A DNA stretch of 64,000 nt from Fuerstiella sp. (GTDB taxonomy: Bacteria; Planctomycetota; Planctomycetia; Planctomycetales; Planctomycetaceae). How positions within the stretch are numbered: the first letter of the stretch is position 1; the number at the start of each line of letters is the position of its first letter. Location of the stretch: contig JAKVAZ010000011.1 in NCBI GenBank assembly GCA_022447225.1, forward strand, positions 62,001 to 126,000, in the 5' to 3' direction. The notes under the pieces were generated by a model. The model was not told the origin of the DNA. It made no database searches and saw only the letters and a program-made list of their open reading frames with translations. Shown one piece after another: positions 29,449 through 39,700 of the stretch. Position numbers and translations under genes: made by a program.

Positions 29449-29931
29449 TTATCCACCGCAGCCGGGTGCTTCCGAAGTCAGGGAGGTGCTGGCATCACGT
29501 TCAATGTCTGCGATCTTTTCAATTCTTCTTGCGTGGCGCCCTTCTTCGAAATCAGTGGACAGCCAGATTTGGATCATTTGTTCAGCTAACTGGTCACTAA
29601 GCTGGTTTGCTGACAGGCAAAGTATGTTTGCGTCATTATGCAGCCGACTGTATTCAGCCGTGACTGTGTCATGGCAGGGAGCAGCCCGCACACCGAAAAA
29701 TTTATTGGCCGTAATACACATACCGATTCCGGTACCGCAGATCAGGATGCCTCGGGCGTGCTCATCTGCTGCGACAGAAGACGCCACGCGTGCAGCATAG
29801 TCCGGGTAGTCCACACTTTCCCCGGATTCGGGGCCGAGGTCGTCCACTTCAAATCCCAGATTTTCGACGGTCTGCAGCAGACGGCTCTTCATTTGGAATC
29901 CGCGGTGGTCGCTGGCAATGGCGATTCTCAT
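29449..29931 (-). CDS. rpiB: ribose-5-phosphate isomerase B
   Basis: 160 aa; RpiB proteins are about 145-160. The start is MRIAIASDHRGFQMK, with the conserved Asp-His of the active site. Next are VDYPDYA, LICGTGIGMCITANKFFGVRAA (the catalytic Cys and the GTGIG anion loop), HNDANILCL and the terminal TDFEEGRHARRIEKI. It interconverts ribose-5-phosphate and ribulose-5-phosphate in the pentose phosphate pathway. Its ATG overlaps the TGA of the upstream phosphatase gene (ATGA, 29928-29931), so the two are translationally coupled. Confidence 0.95.
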   Translation of the reverse strand: MRIAIASDHRGFQMKSRLLQTVENLGFEVDDLGPESGESVDYPDYAARVASSVAADEHARGILICGTGIGMCITANKFFGVRAAPCHDTVTAEYSRLHNDANILCLSANQLSDQLAEQMIQIWLSTDFEEGRHARRIEKIADIERDASTSLTSEAPGCGG

Positions 29932-30407
29932 GATGTTGTGTCGTATTTCCTGGTGAGGTCGTCAGCAATCCGTCGGATGGCTTCTGTGAGCTGGTCCGCA
30001 CATTCCCGATATACTTCAGTTCCACCCCCGATAGGGTCCGGAATGCTCTGTCTGTTTTGAGCCAATAGCTGGATCCGTCCAGTCAGGTCGGGGCGTGCTT
30101 CCTGAAGAACAGATAAATGTGATTGTGTCATCGCGTAGACATGATCGCACTCGGAGAGTATTTCAGAAGTCACCTGTCGACTTAGGTGATCCGACAGGTC
30201 GATCCCTCGTTCCCGCATCAATTCAACTGCCTGCTGAGTGGCAGGAGAATTTTCTGCTGCTGCAATTCCGGCCGACAAAATGTCGTGTCCGTTGTATCTG
30301 AGTTCGTCTTCCGTACAGCCAAGGCGTTCACTCAACATCCTGCGAAAAATAGCTTCCGCCATTGGGCTTCGGCATGTGTTTCCTGTACATACAAACAGCA
30401 CCCTCAA
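29928..30407 (-). CDS. low-molecular-weight protein tyrosine phosphatase family
   Basis: 159 aa. The P-loop VCTGNTCRSP (C-x4-C-R-S) lies at residues 6-15, with the nucleophile Cys7 and the substrate-binding Arg. The general acid Asp is in the loop IPDPIGGG near residue 120. The family dephosphorylates protein tyrosine or arginine, and some members reduce arsenate. It is the first gene of an operon with rpiB (4-base overlap) and the lipoate-ligase-like gene. The pairing with rpiB is also seen in Gram-positive bacteria as ywlE-ywlF. Confidence 0.9.
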   Translation of the reverse strand: MRVLFVCTGNTCRSPMAEAIFRRMLSERLGCTEDELRYNGHDILSAGIAAAENSPATQQAVELMRERGIDLSDHLSRQVTSEILSECDHVYAMTQSHLSVLQEARPDLTGRIQLLAQNRQSIPDPIGGGTEVYRECADQLTEAIRRIADDLTRKYDTTS

Positions 30408-30897
30408 AGAGCATTCCTTTCCTGATTTCGGAATGAGGCGCGGTCATTCTTCCTGCCCCTCCCATCGGAAGGAGCATCGTCGAACACCCTGGATATTACG
30501 AAACTCAGTTGAGAAGGTTTCGGAATGAAACCTCGTGGTCCTTCCCGATCGGGAAGAATCCTGATGACGTGAATTGTTACATCATGCCGGGAGTTCAGCG
30601 AAATCTCAAGCGGTTGCGTGCTATGATCATTGGAATCCAACTTGCTGTTGGACGTAAGAGATAAGACGTGGAACCTGTAACATGTATCCTGTACACGGTT
30701 TATGGATAATGGTTGATTTTCCGGGACAATCAGCGTGATTGAAGACGCGTTGAAGTCATATTGAGCGGCTAATCAGCGACCGGCACGATCAGAATTCGTT
30801 GTTTTGTGTAATCAAACGGGGAATGATTTGCGTGTGCCGGCGAAAAGGCATTGTTCGAACGTGTCGAGAGAACGTTGCAGTATCGGGATGAGCCACA
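30408..30897. other. spacer between divergent genes
   Basis: 490 bases between the phosphatase gene (minus) and the methyltransferase gene (plus). No gene, repeat or clear promoter could be assigned. Confidence 0.4.
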
Positions 30898-31644
30898 GTG
30901 GTAAAAAAACTGGTGACAACGTTGCAGAAGTCTGCGAAACAACAGGTTCGCAGGTTTGCGGAGTTTCGTGGAATTCAGCGACAGTCGCTGAATCGCTATC
31001 AGAGCTCCGTGCGCCGTCTGTACGACGGGCCGCAAGGCGCAGTTCTTCGTTACAGTAGCCTGTTGTCACTGCATGAACCGCTGATGGGCCAGTTGTTCAG
31101 GTCCGGACGCTTTGATGCTTCACGTTTCGAAACGATTTTGGATGTCGGATCGGGAGCTGGTCAGATTATCCGGCATCTTTTGCGAACAACGTCGGATGCC
31201 ACGAGGATCGTAGGATTTGATTTGTCGACGGAGATGTTGCGCCGGGCCAGAGAACGGCTCAAATCCGATCGCCCAAGTTTCGTGGCAGCTGACATGATGC
31301 AGATGCCGTTTCGTGATGAATCATTCGACTGCATTACCTGTGGCTATGTCCTTGAGCACCTGCCTGATCCTCAGCCTGGACTGGCAGAGTTCTCACGAGT
31401 TCTCAAGCCGCACGGCACGATTCTGCTGCTTGCGACGGAGGACTCTTTTTCCGGTCTGATTACGAGTCATACCTGGAAATGTCGCACTTTTTCACGCAAT
31501 GAACTCAGGGTGGTCTGCGGAAAAGTTGGACTCACATGGGAACAGGAGCTGTGGTTCACCCGATTACATGAGATGCTGCGACTGGGCGGAATCCTGGTCG
31601 AACTCGTGAAGCAGCCTTTGCCCGATTCGGTGCCCCAGTGCTGA
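30898..31644 (+). CDS. class I SAM-dependent methyltransferase
   Basis: 248 aa starting with GTG at 30898; a TGA in the same frame 9 bases upstream excludes an earlier start. The SAM-binding motif I is ILDVGSGAGQ near residue 79, motif II IVGFDLSTEML near residue 102, and motif post-II VAADMMQMPF. CGYVLEHLPDPQPGLAEFSRVLKPHGTI is the UbiE/Methyltransf_11 signature, split here by its central EHL. An N-terminal basic helix precedes the Rossmann fold. The substrate is unknown; members methylate quinones, sterols, lipids or small molecules. It stands alone, convergent with the gene at 31673. Confidence 0.85.
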   Translation: MVKKLVTTLQKSAKQQVRRFAEFRGIQRQSLNRYQSSVRRLYDGPQGAVLRYSSLLSLHEPLMGQLFRSGRFDASRFETILDVGSGAGQIIRHLLRTTSDATRIVGFDLSTEMLRRARERLKSDRPSFVAADMMQMPFRDESFDCITCGYVLEHLPDPQPGLAEFSRVLKPHGTILLLATEDSFSGLITSHTWKCRTFSRNELRVVCGKVGLTWEQELWFTRLHEMLRLGGILVELVKQPLPDSVPQC

Positions 31645-31672
31645 AGCGAGAGGGGCAGTTGCGGATTCTCGT

Positions 31673-32593
31673 TCATTTGTAACGTGTCAAATCCCAGTTG
31701 CGGGCCAGGTTGCACAACTGGTCAATAATTCCGGGGTCTTCACTGCACGCAATGATTCCTGAAAAACGCAGCATATTGGCGCGTTCATCCATCCAAAGAT
31801 CCTCGTAATGCAGGGGGGCGCGGTTATCGGCCCGGACGGCATCACCCCCCAGGACACGAGCGATATGCATCGAGACCGGAAAATCATAGATGTTTGGTGT
31901 GTGAATCAGTGAGCCGCCATATTCACCGGTTGCCATGAACGGGTAGATACTGCCCGGCATTTCGTCCGATGTTCGACCCTGCAGTCCCAGTGCATCCACT
32001 TCCCTCGCCCGATCTGCATCTTCGTCCTGAAAACCAATGAGATAAATTCCGCGACCGGGGCGACTGCGGTTTTTAGTTAGGTTTGGCAGCCCGTTGAGCA
32101 CAGTACGGGCAGGCAGGCTGACATCATCCGGGCCGCAAGCGATTCTGGTATCGGTGACTTCGGTCCAGGTTCCTGTCGGACCCATTTCCGGTGTATACAC
32201 CAGTGAATAGCAGGGGGTCTCTGCGTCGTGAAGATGTACAATCACTGAATACCCGTCTCCGGTTCTGTCTCGAAACTGTTTCGTTCCATCGATCGGGTCA
32301 ATGGAGATCGACAGTTCCGCCTCCTCGGAAAACAGCGTCATATCACCTGTGGATTCTTCACCTTCAATTCTGCATTTCCGCAGAATCGGATCGGCATCCC
32401 GCAGGGCAGCAACAATCAGTTCCTGAACCGACAGATCAGCCAGCGTCAAAGCATCTGTGTTGGAACTGCCGCTGGATTTGCCGTCGAGTGCAATATCGAA
32501 CTCTCTCAGCCTCCGGGCCACCGCGCCGCTCCAGCGAAGAACGGGCGGTAGTACCACTGAGAGTTCAGTAATTATTCGATCGCGTGAGGACAT
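31673..32593 (-). CDS. inositol monophosphatase/CysQ-family phosphatase
   Basis: 306 aa. IMPase motif A is RIEGEESTGD (Glu-Glu-Ser metal ligands) followed by motif B SIDPIDGTKQFRDRTGDGYSV with the metal-binding Asp-Pro-Ile-Asp-Gly. The C-terminal motif reads NIYDFPVSMHIARVLGGDAV, with Asp in place of the usual WDxA pattern. Family members cleave inositol-1-phosphate or 3'-phosphoadenosine 5'-phosphate with Mg2+. The gene starts 6 bases after the end of the ATP-grasp gene, so it is in the mch operon. It could therefore act on a phosphorylated pterin-cofactor intermediate, but that is inference from context. Confidence 0.85.
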   Translation of the reverse strand: MSSRDRIITELSVVLPPVLRWSGAVARRLREFDIALDGKSSGSSNTDALTLADLSVQELIVAALRDADPILRKCRIEGEESTGDMTLFSEEAELSISIDPIDGTKQFRDRTGDGYSVIVHLHDAETPCYSLVYTPEMGPTGTWTEVTDTRIACGPDDVSLPARTVLNGLPNLTKNRSRPGRGIYLIGFQDEDADRAREVDALGLQGRTSDEMPGSIYPFMATGEYGGSLIHTPNIYDFPVSMHIARVLGGDAVRADNRAPLHYEDLWMDERANMLRFSGIIACSEDPGIIDQLCNLARNWDLTRYK

Positions 32594-32599
32594 GGTGGA

Positions 32600-33475
32600 T
32601 CAATCCTGAGTTATCCAGTTGAACAGTATTGAGGGAACACAAACATCACACACTTTCTGGAGTGCCCTCCAGCCAGGAACCGCATTCACTTCCAGAACTT
32701 TGGCAGCTCCATCCAAATCATAAATGAGGTCGATACCGCAGAACACACATCCGGTTGCAGCAGCTGCACGAACCGCCAGATTGATTTCGTCGCTGTTGGG
32801 TGTCCAGGCAGTACTTAGCCCTGCCTGCGACGCATTTGTTCGAAACTCTCCCTCTGAAGCAATGCGTTGCATTGATCCGATCACCTGACCATCCAGCAGC
32901 AGAATTCGGTAGTCGCCGTTGACACATGGAATGAATCGCTGCAGATACATAACCGCTCCGATGCGTTCCAGACTGCGGAAAATACGCCATGCAAGATCCG
33001 GACTGTCGACTCGAATCATTCCCCGGCCTTCCGAACCAAAGAGTGGCTTAACAACGACGTCACCACCCAGCTGTTCGTAAAGCTGTATAGCCGCTTCAGA
33101 ATCTTCGCAAACAGCGGTGTCGGGTACCGGTACGCCGGCATCGACCAGCTTTTGAGTTGTTAACCATTTGTCGACTGCACATTCGACAGCCTTCGGTGAA
33201 TTGACAATTCGAACACCGGAGTCTTCCAGTCCTCGCAGCAGATCCATTCTAGTGACAATACGTTCCAGTGAACCGGGCGGCATCGTTCGAACAATGATTG
33301 CGTCCAGTTCATTCAGAGCGATTTCTCCGCTGGCGAATCGCAGTGTTTCGCTGTCCGTGCGAGCCACCAAAGACGGAAACACGAGCGGGAGGACGATGTG
33401 CCCCAGTTTCTGTCCGGAGTGGCAAAGTTCGCGCACATACCAGCTGCCCTCGTTCCCCAGAACACCAATTTTCAT
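32600..33475 (-). CDS. RimK-type ATP-grasp ligase, probable cofactor glutamate ligase
   Basis: 291 aa from ATG at 33475 (MKIGVLGNEGSWYVREL), with GGA about 9 bases upstream; an ATG 9 bases earlier is possible. The N-terminal preATP-grasp domain ends near residue 95. The ATP-grasp core has DKWLTTQKL, VVVKPLFGSEGRGM (the glycine-rich loop) and FCGIDLIYDLDGAAKVLEVNA, split here, where Asp, Glu and Asn are Mg2+ ligands. Similar RimK/MptN proteins add glutamate to tetrahydromethanopterin or F420, and I recall one in methylotroph C1 clusters. It sits between mch (37-base gap) and the IMPase gene (6-base gap), which supports a role in H4MPT cofactor maturation. The substrate is not proven. Confidence 0.85.
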   Translation of the reverse strand: MKIGVLGNEGSWYVRELCHSGQKLGHIVLPLVFPSLVARTDSETLRFASGEIALNELDAIIVRTMPPGSLERIVTRMDLLRGLEDSGVRIVNSPKAVECAVDKWLTTQKLVDAGVPVPDTAVCEDSEAAIQLYEQLGGDVVVKPLFGSEGRGMIRVDSPDLAWRIFRSLERIGAVMYLQRFIPCVNGDYRILLLDGQVIGSMQRIASEGEFRTNASQAGLSTAWTPNSDEINLAVRAAAATGCVFCGIDLIYDLDGAAKVLEVNAVPGWRALQKVCDVCVPSILFNWITQD

Positions 33476-33512
33476 GGTCGTCATTCCGGTTTCCGGACAA
33501 GTACGATACGAG

Positions 33513-34463
33513 TTAGAAGTCGAGTCCAAATGATGCCGCGACCAAATCCGGCATTCGATGGCCAAATCGAAACGACCGACCCGAACTCAGATTGTGGAAC
33601 AGCACGACTGCCGGGCTGAACAGTTTGGGATCCAGCCTGTAGAAATCGTTGTCAGCTTCTGCGAACAATTCTTTAAATGTTCGCCCGTGGGATTCTGAGG
33701 ATGCCGATGGCACCTGTGGCCCGGTTGATTGAAGCAGTTCATCGTCGCAATCCACCCACAGATTAACAGTGGCACCATACAGAATTGCATCATTAGTACG
33801 ACCAATTCCCTCGAGATCATTTTTAGCAACCGGTGGCAGCGGGCTGATGCCCGTACCACTGACAATCGTCTCCAGCGGAAACCTGAGATCGTGCAGCTTG
33901 TGCAGTGCGGTTTCGATGCTGCGTGCCACGATCTGAACGGATCCGGCGATCGACGCCGTCGGGGCTGTCAGCAACGCAATTTTATCTGCTGTTTCCACAG
34001 TGTCCCGTATCAATTCGATCGCCGAAGTTGAGGGAAGAGTTGATGCTTCAAGCACTCCGATACAGGAGCTGCCGTTTTCGCTGACGTCAAATTCTTTTTG
34101 CAGTTCTTCGACCCGGGCCAAAATACGCATTGGACCGGAGCCCATTGCGAAGTAATCGGCTGTTGCGATTTTCCAGCCGGCATACTGACTTAGCAGGCAC
34201 GCTGCAATCGGGTGATCGGTTGCCACACACACCTGCGGCACCGGCAGCTGACCGTTACCAGGAACGATCCTGATATCTGCAAGATCAGACATGCAGACTC
34301 GTGCCAGAAGAATTCCGGCATCGAGTCCTCCGCGAGATTTAACTCCGAAGTCCAGTAGTGTGATACCGTCCTGCTCAGAGGCGGCGATTCGGAGTCGGTC
34401 TGATTCTGTCACCGCCTGAGACACCAGCTGTGCCGCACGCTGATTCAGTTCGAGTGATGTCAA
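33513..34463 (-). CDS. mch: methenyltetrahydromethanopterin cyclohydrolase
   Basis: 316 aa; Mch proteins are about 310-325. Recognised stretches include LDFGVKSRGGLDAG, AACLLSQYAGWKI, FAMGSGPMRILARVEEL, APTASIAGSVQIVARSIETALHKLH (split by its central IVAR), and PPVAKNDLEGIGRTNDAILY. Mch hydrolyses methenyl-H4MPT to formyl-H4MPT in formaldehyde oxidation and in methanogenesis. Planctomycetes are among the few bacteria outside methylotrophs with this pathway. The partner genes fae, mtdB, mptG and the fhc cluster are not in this window. It is followed by the ATP-grasp and IMPase genes and preceded 25 bases upstream by the cyclophilin gene. Confidence 0.95.
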   Translation of the reverse strand: MTSLELNQRAAQLVSQAVTESDRLRIAASEQDGITLLDFGVKSRGGLDAGILLARVCMSDLADIRIVPGNGQLPVPQVCVATDHPIAACLLSQYAGWKIATADYFAMGSGPMRILARVEELQKEFDVSENGSSCIGVLEASTLPSTSAIELIRDTVETADKIALLTAPTASIAGSVQIVARSIETALHKLHDLRFPLETIVSGTGISPLPPVAKNDLEGIGRTNDAILYGATVNLWVDCDDELLQSTGPQVPSASSESHGRTFKELFAEADNDFYRLDPKLFSPAVVLFHNLSSGRSFRFGHRMPDLVAASFGLDF

Positions 34464-34488
34464 TTTCTACTCGCCGGAAACTGTTCGT

Positions 34489-35016
34489 TTAAGAAATAAT
34501 GACGCTTGCCGATTCGATGATAGCCGGGGAACGTGGTCGATCCTGGCCGTCAGTTTCCAGGGCACCGATTTGGCGAACAACGTCCATACTGGAATCATTC
34601 GCCGTGCGACCAAAAGCTGTGTACTGTCCGTCGAGAAAACTCTGTGTTCCCAGACAGATGAAGAACTGGGATCCTGCCGAGTTCGGATCGCTGGACCGTG
34701 CCATGGAAAGCACTCCATCCAAATGCGGAGTCTCATTGAATTCAGCATCGATGTTATAACCAGGTCCGCCGGTTCCTGTGCCGCCGGGACAGCCACCCTG
34801 GATCATAAAACCACTGATGATCCGGTGAAATGTGAGTCCGTTGTAAAAACCGATCTTTGTGAGCGCCAACAAATTGGCACAATGCCCTGGAGCCACGTCG
34901 GGCAGCAGGTCCAGCAGGATCGATCCGTGGTTGGTTTTTAGTTCCACCTGATAAGTATGGGCGCCAAAATCGATCTCTTTGATTGCTTCCTGAACTTCTG
35001 ACTGGCGGCTGGACAT
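34489..35016 (-). CDS. cyclophilin-type peptidyl-prolyl cis-trans isomerase
   Basis: 175 aa from ATG at 35016; a second in-frame ATG 12 bases upstream is possible. The cyclophilin core has FHRIISGFMIQGGCPGGTGTGGPGY (Arg-Ile-Ile catalytic region, split by GFMIQ) and SMARSSDPNSAGSQFFI, with the substrate-binding Gln and Phe. It has no signal peptide, so it is cytoplasmic. It catalyses prolyl isomerisation. It is the first gene of the mch operon; the functional link is unclear and may be accidental. Confidence 0.92.
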   Translation of the reverse strand: MSSRQSEVQEAIKEIDFGAHTYQVELKTNHGSILLDLLPDVAPGHCANLLALTKIGFYNGLTFHRIISGFMIQGGCPGGTGTGGPGYNIDAEFNETPHLDGVLSMARSSDPNSAGSQFFICLGTQSFLDGQYTAFGRTANDSSMDVVRQIGALETDGQDRPRSPAIIESASVIIS

Positions 35017-35177
35017 AGCTGTTCCCAATGAGCTGAAAAGAGAAATGAATCATTCCATCATTGTTCTGTGACTGAGGAACGCAACCACAACGCATCGAAA
35101 ACAGTGACAACCATGCATCCGGTGTCGGATTACCAGAGCAGAGAATCTCTTGGTTGGCAGCGACCGGTGCACGACTC

Positions 35178-36632
35178 TCAGGACAGGATGTCATGTACGA
35201 CCCGTCCGTGAACGTCTGTGAGACGGTAATCACGACCCTGAAAACGATAGGTCAGCTGTTCATGATCGAAGCCCATTTGATGTAAAATGGTGGCCTGCAG
35301 GTCATGCACATGAACTCTGTTTTCGATGATTCTGAATCCCAGTTCATCGGTCTGTCCGTAGTTGACTCCACCTTTGACCCCGCCACCGGCCATCCACATG
35401 GTGAAACAGTCCGGGTAATGGTCTCGTCCCAGGTGTTTTGACCTGGCGGTGCGACCTTCCCGGAACGGTGTTCGTCCAAATTCTCCACCACAGACAATCA
35501 GAGTATCGTCAAACAGTCCGCGAGCCTTCAGATCGCGAATAAGTGCTGCGATCGGTTTATCCGTCGATGCCCATTTGCCGGTGAGTCCCTGTCCGAGGGC
35601 GTTACTTTCTCCTGTTCCGTGAAAATCCCAGCCCCAGTCGAATAGCTGGACATAACGTACACCCTGTTCTACCAGACGTCTTGCCAGCAGACAGTTGTTC
35701 GCGAAGCTGGATTTCCCGGGTGATGCTCCATAATCTTCCTGAGTCTTTCGTGTTTCTTTGCTGATGTCCATCACCTCCGGGACGGCTGTCTGCATGCGAA
35801 AAGCCAGCTCGTACTGAGCGATCCTGGTGAGTGTTTCCGGGTGACCCAGTTGTGAGGCCTGGATTTCGTTGAGTTGTTTGAGTGCATCCAGTGATCGGCG
35901 CCGCAGACGGCGGTCCATACCGTTCGGATCTGATACATACAGCACAGGATTTCCCTGTGACCGGCACTGCACACCCTGAAACACGCCTGGCAAAAATCCG
36001 CTGCCGTACGAATTTGCTCCACCATTTGGCTGCACTCCGCTGGAGATCAGTACGACAAATCCCGGCAGATTCTGATTTTCAGTACCCAGTCCGTAAGTGA
36101 CCCATGATCCCAGAGACGGTCGTCCGGAACGAGGAGATCCGGTATATACAAGCAGTTCCGCGGGAGCGTGATTGAACTGTTCGGTTGTCACGGAATGGAT
36201 AAAGCAAAGATCGTCAGCCACGGTGTGCAGATTCGGCACAGCATCTGACAGCCAGGTCCCGCACTCGCCGTGTTGACTGAACGTTCGCGGTGTTCCCAAA
36301 AGTTTGGGAACACCGGTCGTAAAAGCGAAAGTGCGATCTTGCAAAAACGACTGCGGGCAGTCTTCACCCGAATGCCTGATCAGTTCGGGCTTGTAGTCAT
36401 AGCAATCGAGATTAGGCGGGGACCCTGTCAGGTGTAGGTAGATGACCTGTCGGACCTTTGGGTGAAAATGTGGCTGTCGACGGGCCAGTGGCTGAACCGG
36501 GTTTACGTCAATGTCTGCACGACAGCTGCCGCCAGACAGAGTTGACAGTGCCATGCCGCCCAGTCCGATGCCGGATCCCGCAAGAAAATGACGTCGCGTG
36601 ATTTGAGTGAGACTCGCCGGATTGTAATTCAT
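35178..36632 (-). CDS. DUF1501 protein, Tat-exported
   Basis: 484 aa. The N-terminus has the twin-arginine signal ITRRHFLAGSGIGLGGMAL at residues 11-29. The body carries DUF1501 features: VIYLHLTGSPPNLDCYDYKP near residue 62, IHSVTTEQFNHAPAELL, TYGLGTENQNLPGFVV, and near the C-terminus GGEFGRTPFREGRTARSKHLGRDH, split by TPFR. These features place it in the alkaline-phosphatase/sulfatase-like fold; substrates are unknown. It lies 81 bases downstream of the PSD1 gene, the classic planctomycete pair, and is probably cotranscribed. Confidence 0.93.
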   Translation of the reverse strand: MNYNPASLTQITRRHFLAGSGIGLGGMALSTLSGGSCRADIDVNPVQPLARRQPHFHPKVRQVIYLHLTGSPPNLDCYDYKPELIRHSGEDCPQSFLQDRTFAFTTGVPKLLGTPRTFSQHGECGTWLSDAVPNLHTVADDLCFIHSVTTEQFNHAPAELLVYTGSPRSGRPSLGSWVTYGLGTENQNLPGFVVLISSGVQPNGGANSYGSGFLPGVFQGVQCRSQGNPVLYVSDPNGMDRRLRRRSLDALKQLNEIQASQLGHPETLTRIAQYELAFRMQTAVPEVMDISKETRKTQEDYGASPGKSSFANNCLLARRLVEQGVRYVQLFDWGWDFHGTGESNALGQGLTGKWASTDKPIAALIRDLKARGLFDDTLIVCGGEFGRTPFREGRTARSKHLGRDHYPDCFTMWMAGGGVKGGVNYGQTDELGFRIIENRVHVHDLQATILHQMGFDHEQLTYRFQGRDYRLTDVHGRVVHDILS

Positions 36633-36713
36633 GTTGAGATTTCCAGTGTGAGCCTGACAGGTGTCCGGGATCCGGACGGTCGAATATCGTCAAGCGGTTT
36701 GACAGTCCTGAAC

Positions 36714-39700
36714 TTACCTCTTCAGGAACATCTCATCCAGATTCAGCAGAACGTTGCCGACAACCGTCATCGCAGCTGCATCAATCGTATTGATGTTCTC
36801 CGGCAAGGGACCCAGTGGATCGGTCGCAAGTATCAGTGATTCTTCCGGATTCTCCGACAGCTGTAATCTGGCATCGTTGAACAGTCTGGTAAGTGTCTGA
36901 AGCTCATTCCGAGTCGGCAGTCTTATCAAACAATGTCGAAACGCCCACGTGATCTGTTCCACACGAGAAGGTCCGTGGAGCAGCGCGTTTCTCGCAAGCG
37001 ACTGAGCGGCTTCCACATAGACCGGGTCGTTGAGTGTGACCAGTGACTGCAGGGGAGTATTTGTGGTGTTGCGGCGCACCGTGCAGACTTCCCGATTTGG
37101 TGCATCGAAGGTGGCCATGGAGGGATAGGGATTGCTGCGCCGCCACAAAGTATACAGGCCTCGCCGATAACGATCTTTCCCTTCGCTTGGTGTCCAGTCG
37201 GTAGAACTACCGAAGGCTGCAGTGAGTCCCTGAATCGGCTGCGGCGGTCTTACCGGAGGTCCGTACATGTCGGGACTCAGCAGGTCACTGACCGCCAATG
37301 CCTGGTCTCTCACCATTTCGGCACTCAGGCGAATCCGTGGACCGCGCGACAGCCAGCGGTTATCCGGATCAATTGTCGCCGTTTCATTTGTGAGCAGCGA
37401 GCTTTGTCGATACGTGGCGGACATGACCAGTTGTTTCAGCATCGCCTTACGGTTCCAGCCGATTCGAATCATTTCTGCAGCCAGCCAGTCCAGCAGCTCC
37501 GGATGTGTGGGCAGTGCTCCCTGAGAACCAAAATCTTCACTGGTTCGAACCAGGCCACGGCCATAGAGTGCCTCCCAGTATCGATTCACCAGAACTCGAG
37601 CGGTTAAAGGATTGGCTTCGCTGACGATCCATTCAGCCAGAGCGAGACGGTTACCTGGCTGTTTGGCTTTAGCGGGATGCAGTGCTGCCGGAACGCCTGC
37701 CATTACCTGATGACCGGTGTTTTGCCAGTTGCCGCGGTACTGCAGGTGAGTCTCACGTCGCCTGTCGATAATTTCTCTGAGTACAGGAACCGTTGTTACG
37801 GGGTTCATGCTGTTCAGCTCGGCAATCGTCTGATCCAGCTGCTGTCGTGGCTCCTGCAGTTCAGGGGCAATGTGCTCACGGTAATACTGTGCAAGTCTGG
37901 CTGAATCTTTCGGACTGCGCCGGTCGGCTGTCAGATCCGTCAATGAGACAATCTCTGACGGCAAACGACTTTGCTGAACCGTGTTGGTATCTGCTGTCGC
38001 CGCAATCCGAAAATGACCCAGCAGATGATCCACATTCGAGGAATTCTGATCGATGATGACCTCCAGTGTCGAAGGTTCTTCCAGACTCACCGCGGCTTCG
38101 GGCAGCAGAACCAGCTGATGTGGGTCCAGCGTCCGGCCGCCAACTGACCAGCCGTCATCTCTTCCCGTTTTTCCGGTCAGGGCATCCGACGGCTCAAATT
38201 TTTCCTGGTGATAGTCAGCAAATGCTTCACTGAGATGAACATCGCGTTCCTGGTTGATCGGAAATTTTTGTGACGGATCCGGAGGCTCCGACACGGCGGT
38301 CTGCCAGACCAGTCTGCGTTCTGCATCGAGCAGTTCAATTCGATAGTCGCGGAGTCTTGACTGCAGACCATCATCCGTACGATTCCAGATCTGCACTGCC
38401 TCAATTTTTTCCATAGAACCCAGATCGACTTCCCACCACGGGTCTTTCTCAGTCGCGGTATGCGTCGTGGATTTTTTCGTGTATTTACCGTCGGTGATTC
38501 CGTCGATTGCATATTCGGGTGGACCGTTGAAATCCGTGGAACTCTGTGATGCCCTGCCCTGCTCTGCGATGTTGTCCGACCCCTGAAAAATTTCGACTTC
38601 GGCAAGCGAAAGAATCTTTTTGCTGCCGACATTTGTGACTCTTACAAACCGACCTTCCAGGAGTTGTTTCTTTTTCGGAATGACCCGGGCCCGAATCCCT
38701 GTGATCACAAAATTGCCGTCGGCATGCCCTGCACCGTGCCCGGGAAGTGATTTATGCGGCAGTGTTTCAATTCGAATTGCCGCGAGTTCATTGAAATCGT
38801 CAGTCAACGGCAACTCAACAGTGTAGGAATCCCGTTCGGCAGTTGCCGAAACGAGGATAGAACCGTCCTCAAGTGTTGATGCCTCACTGCCGGAGCTGCG
38901 GGTGATCTGAGACGCGATTAGGTTTGTCCATTGCGGTGGTGAACGCACCTCTTTTTCCCACGTTTGCTGTGACTTGACCAGTTCCGGTGTGGATTGACTG
39001 AGCGTCGCACGCAGGTCCGCAATATGATTTTCCAGCCGCGATCGCTGTTCCTGCTGTTCGTCTGTATAGATCGGCAGTGTTGGCGATTCATCGCGGCGAT
39101 CTGCGTCCTGAGTATTATTAAGGATTGCAAATACCTGAAAATATTCGTCTTGGGTAATCGGGTCATATTTGTGTGTGTGGCATTGAGCACACGCCATTGT
39201 TGTTCCCATCCAGACAGCGAATACTGTGTTCACGCGATCGACCACAGCAACGTTTCGAAATTCTTCGTCGATTGTACCGCCTTCACTGTTAGTCATTGTA
39301 TTGCGATGAAAGGCGGTTGCGATGACCTGATCATCACTGGCTCCGGGTAACATGTCTCCGGCCATTTGTTCCACTGTAAACTGGTCGAATGGCATATTGC
39401 TGTTGATCGCTCGAATCACCCAGTCACGCCAGGCCCAGATTGTACGGGGCGGGTCGTCTGCGTATCCTGCGCTGTCAGCATAACGCGCCAGATCCAGCCA
39501 TTTGCGAGCCCAGTGTTCTCCAAAACTGTCTCGCTGCAGCAACTCATCGACGAGTGTTTCATATGCGTCGAGATCTTGAGTGGCAGCAAAGGTATCTGCT
39601 TCTTCGACGGTTGGTGGTAGTCCTGTCAGATCGAGCGAAACACGCCGAATCAGTGCATAACGATCAGCCGGAGGCGATGGTTGCAGTCCGTGACTTTGCA

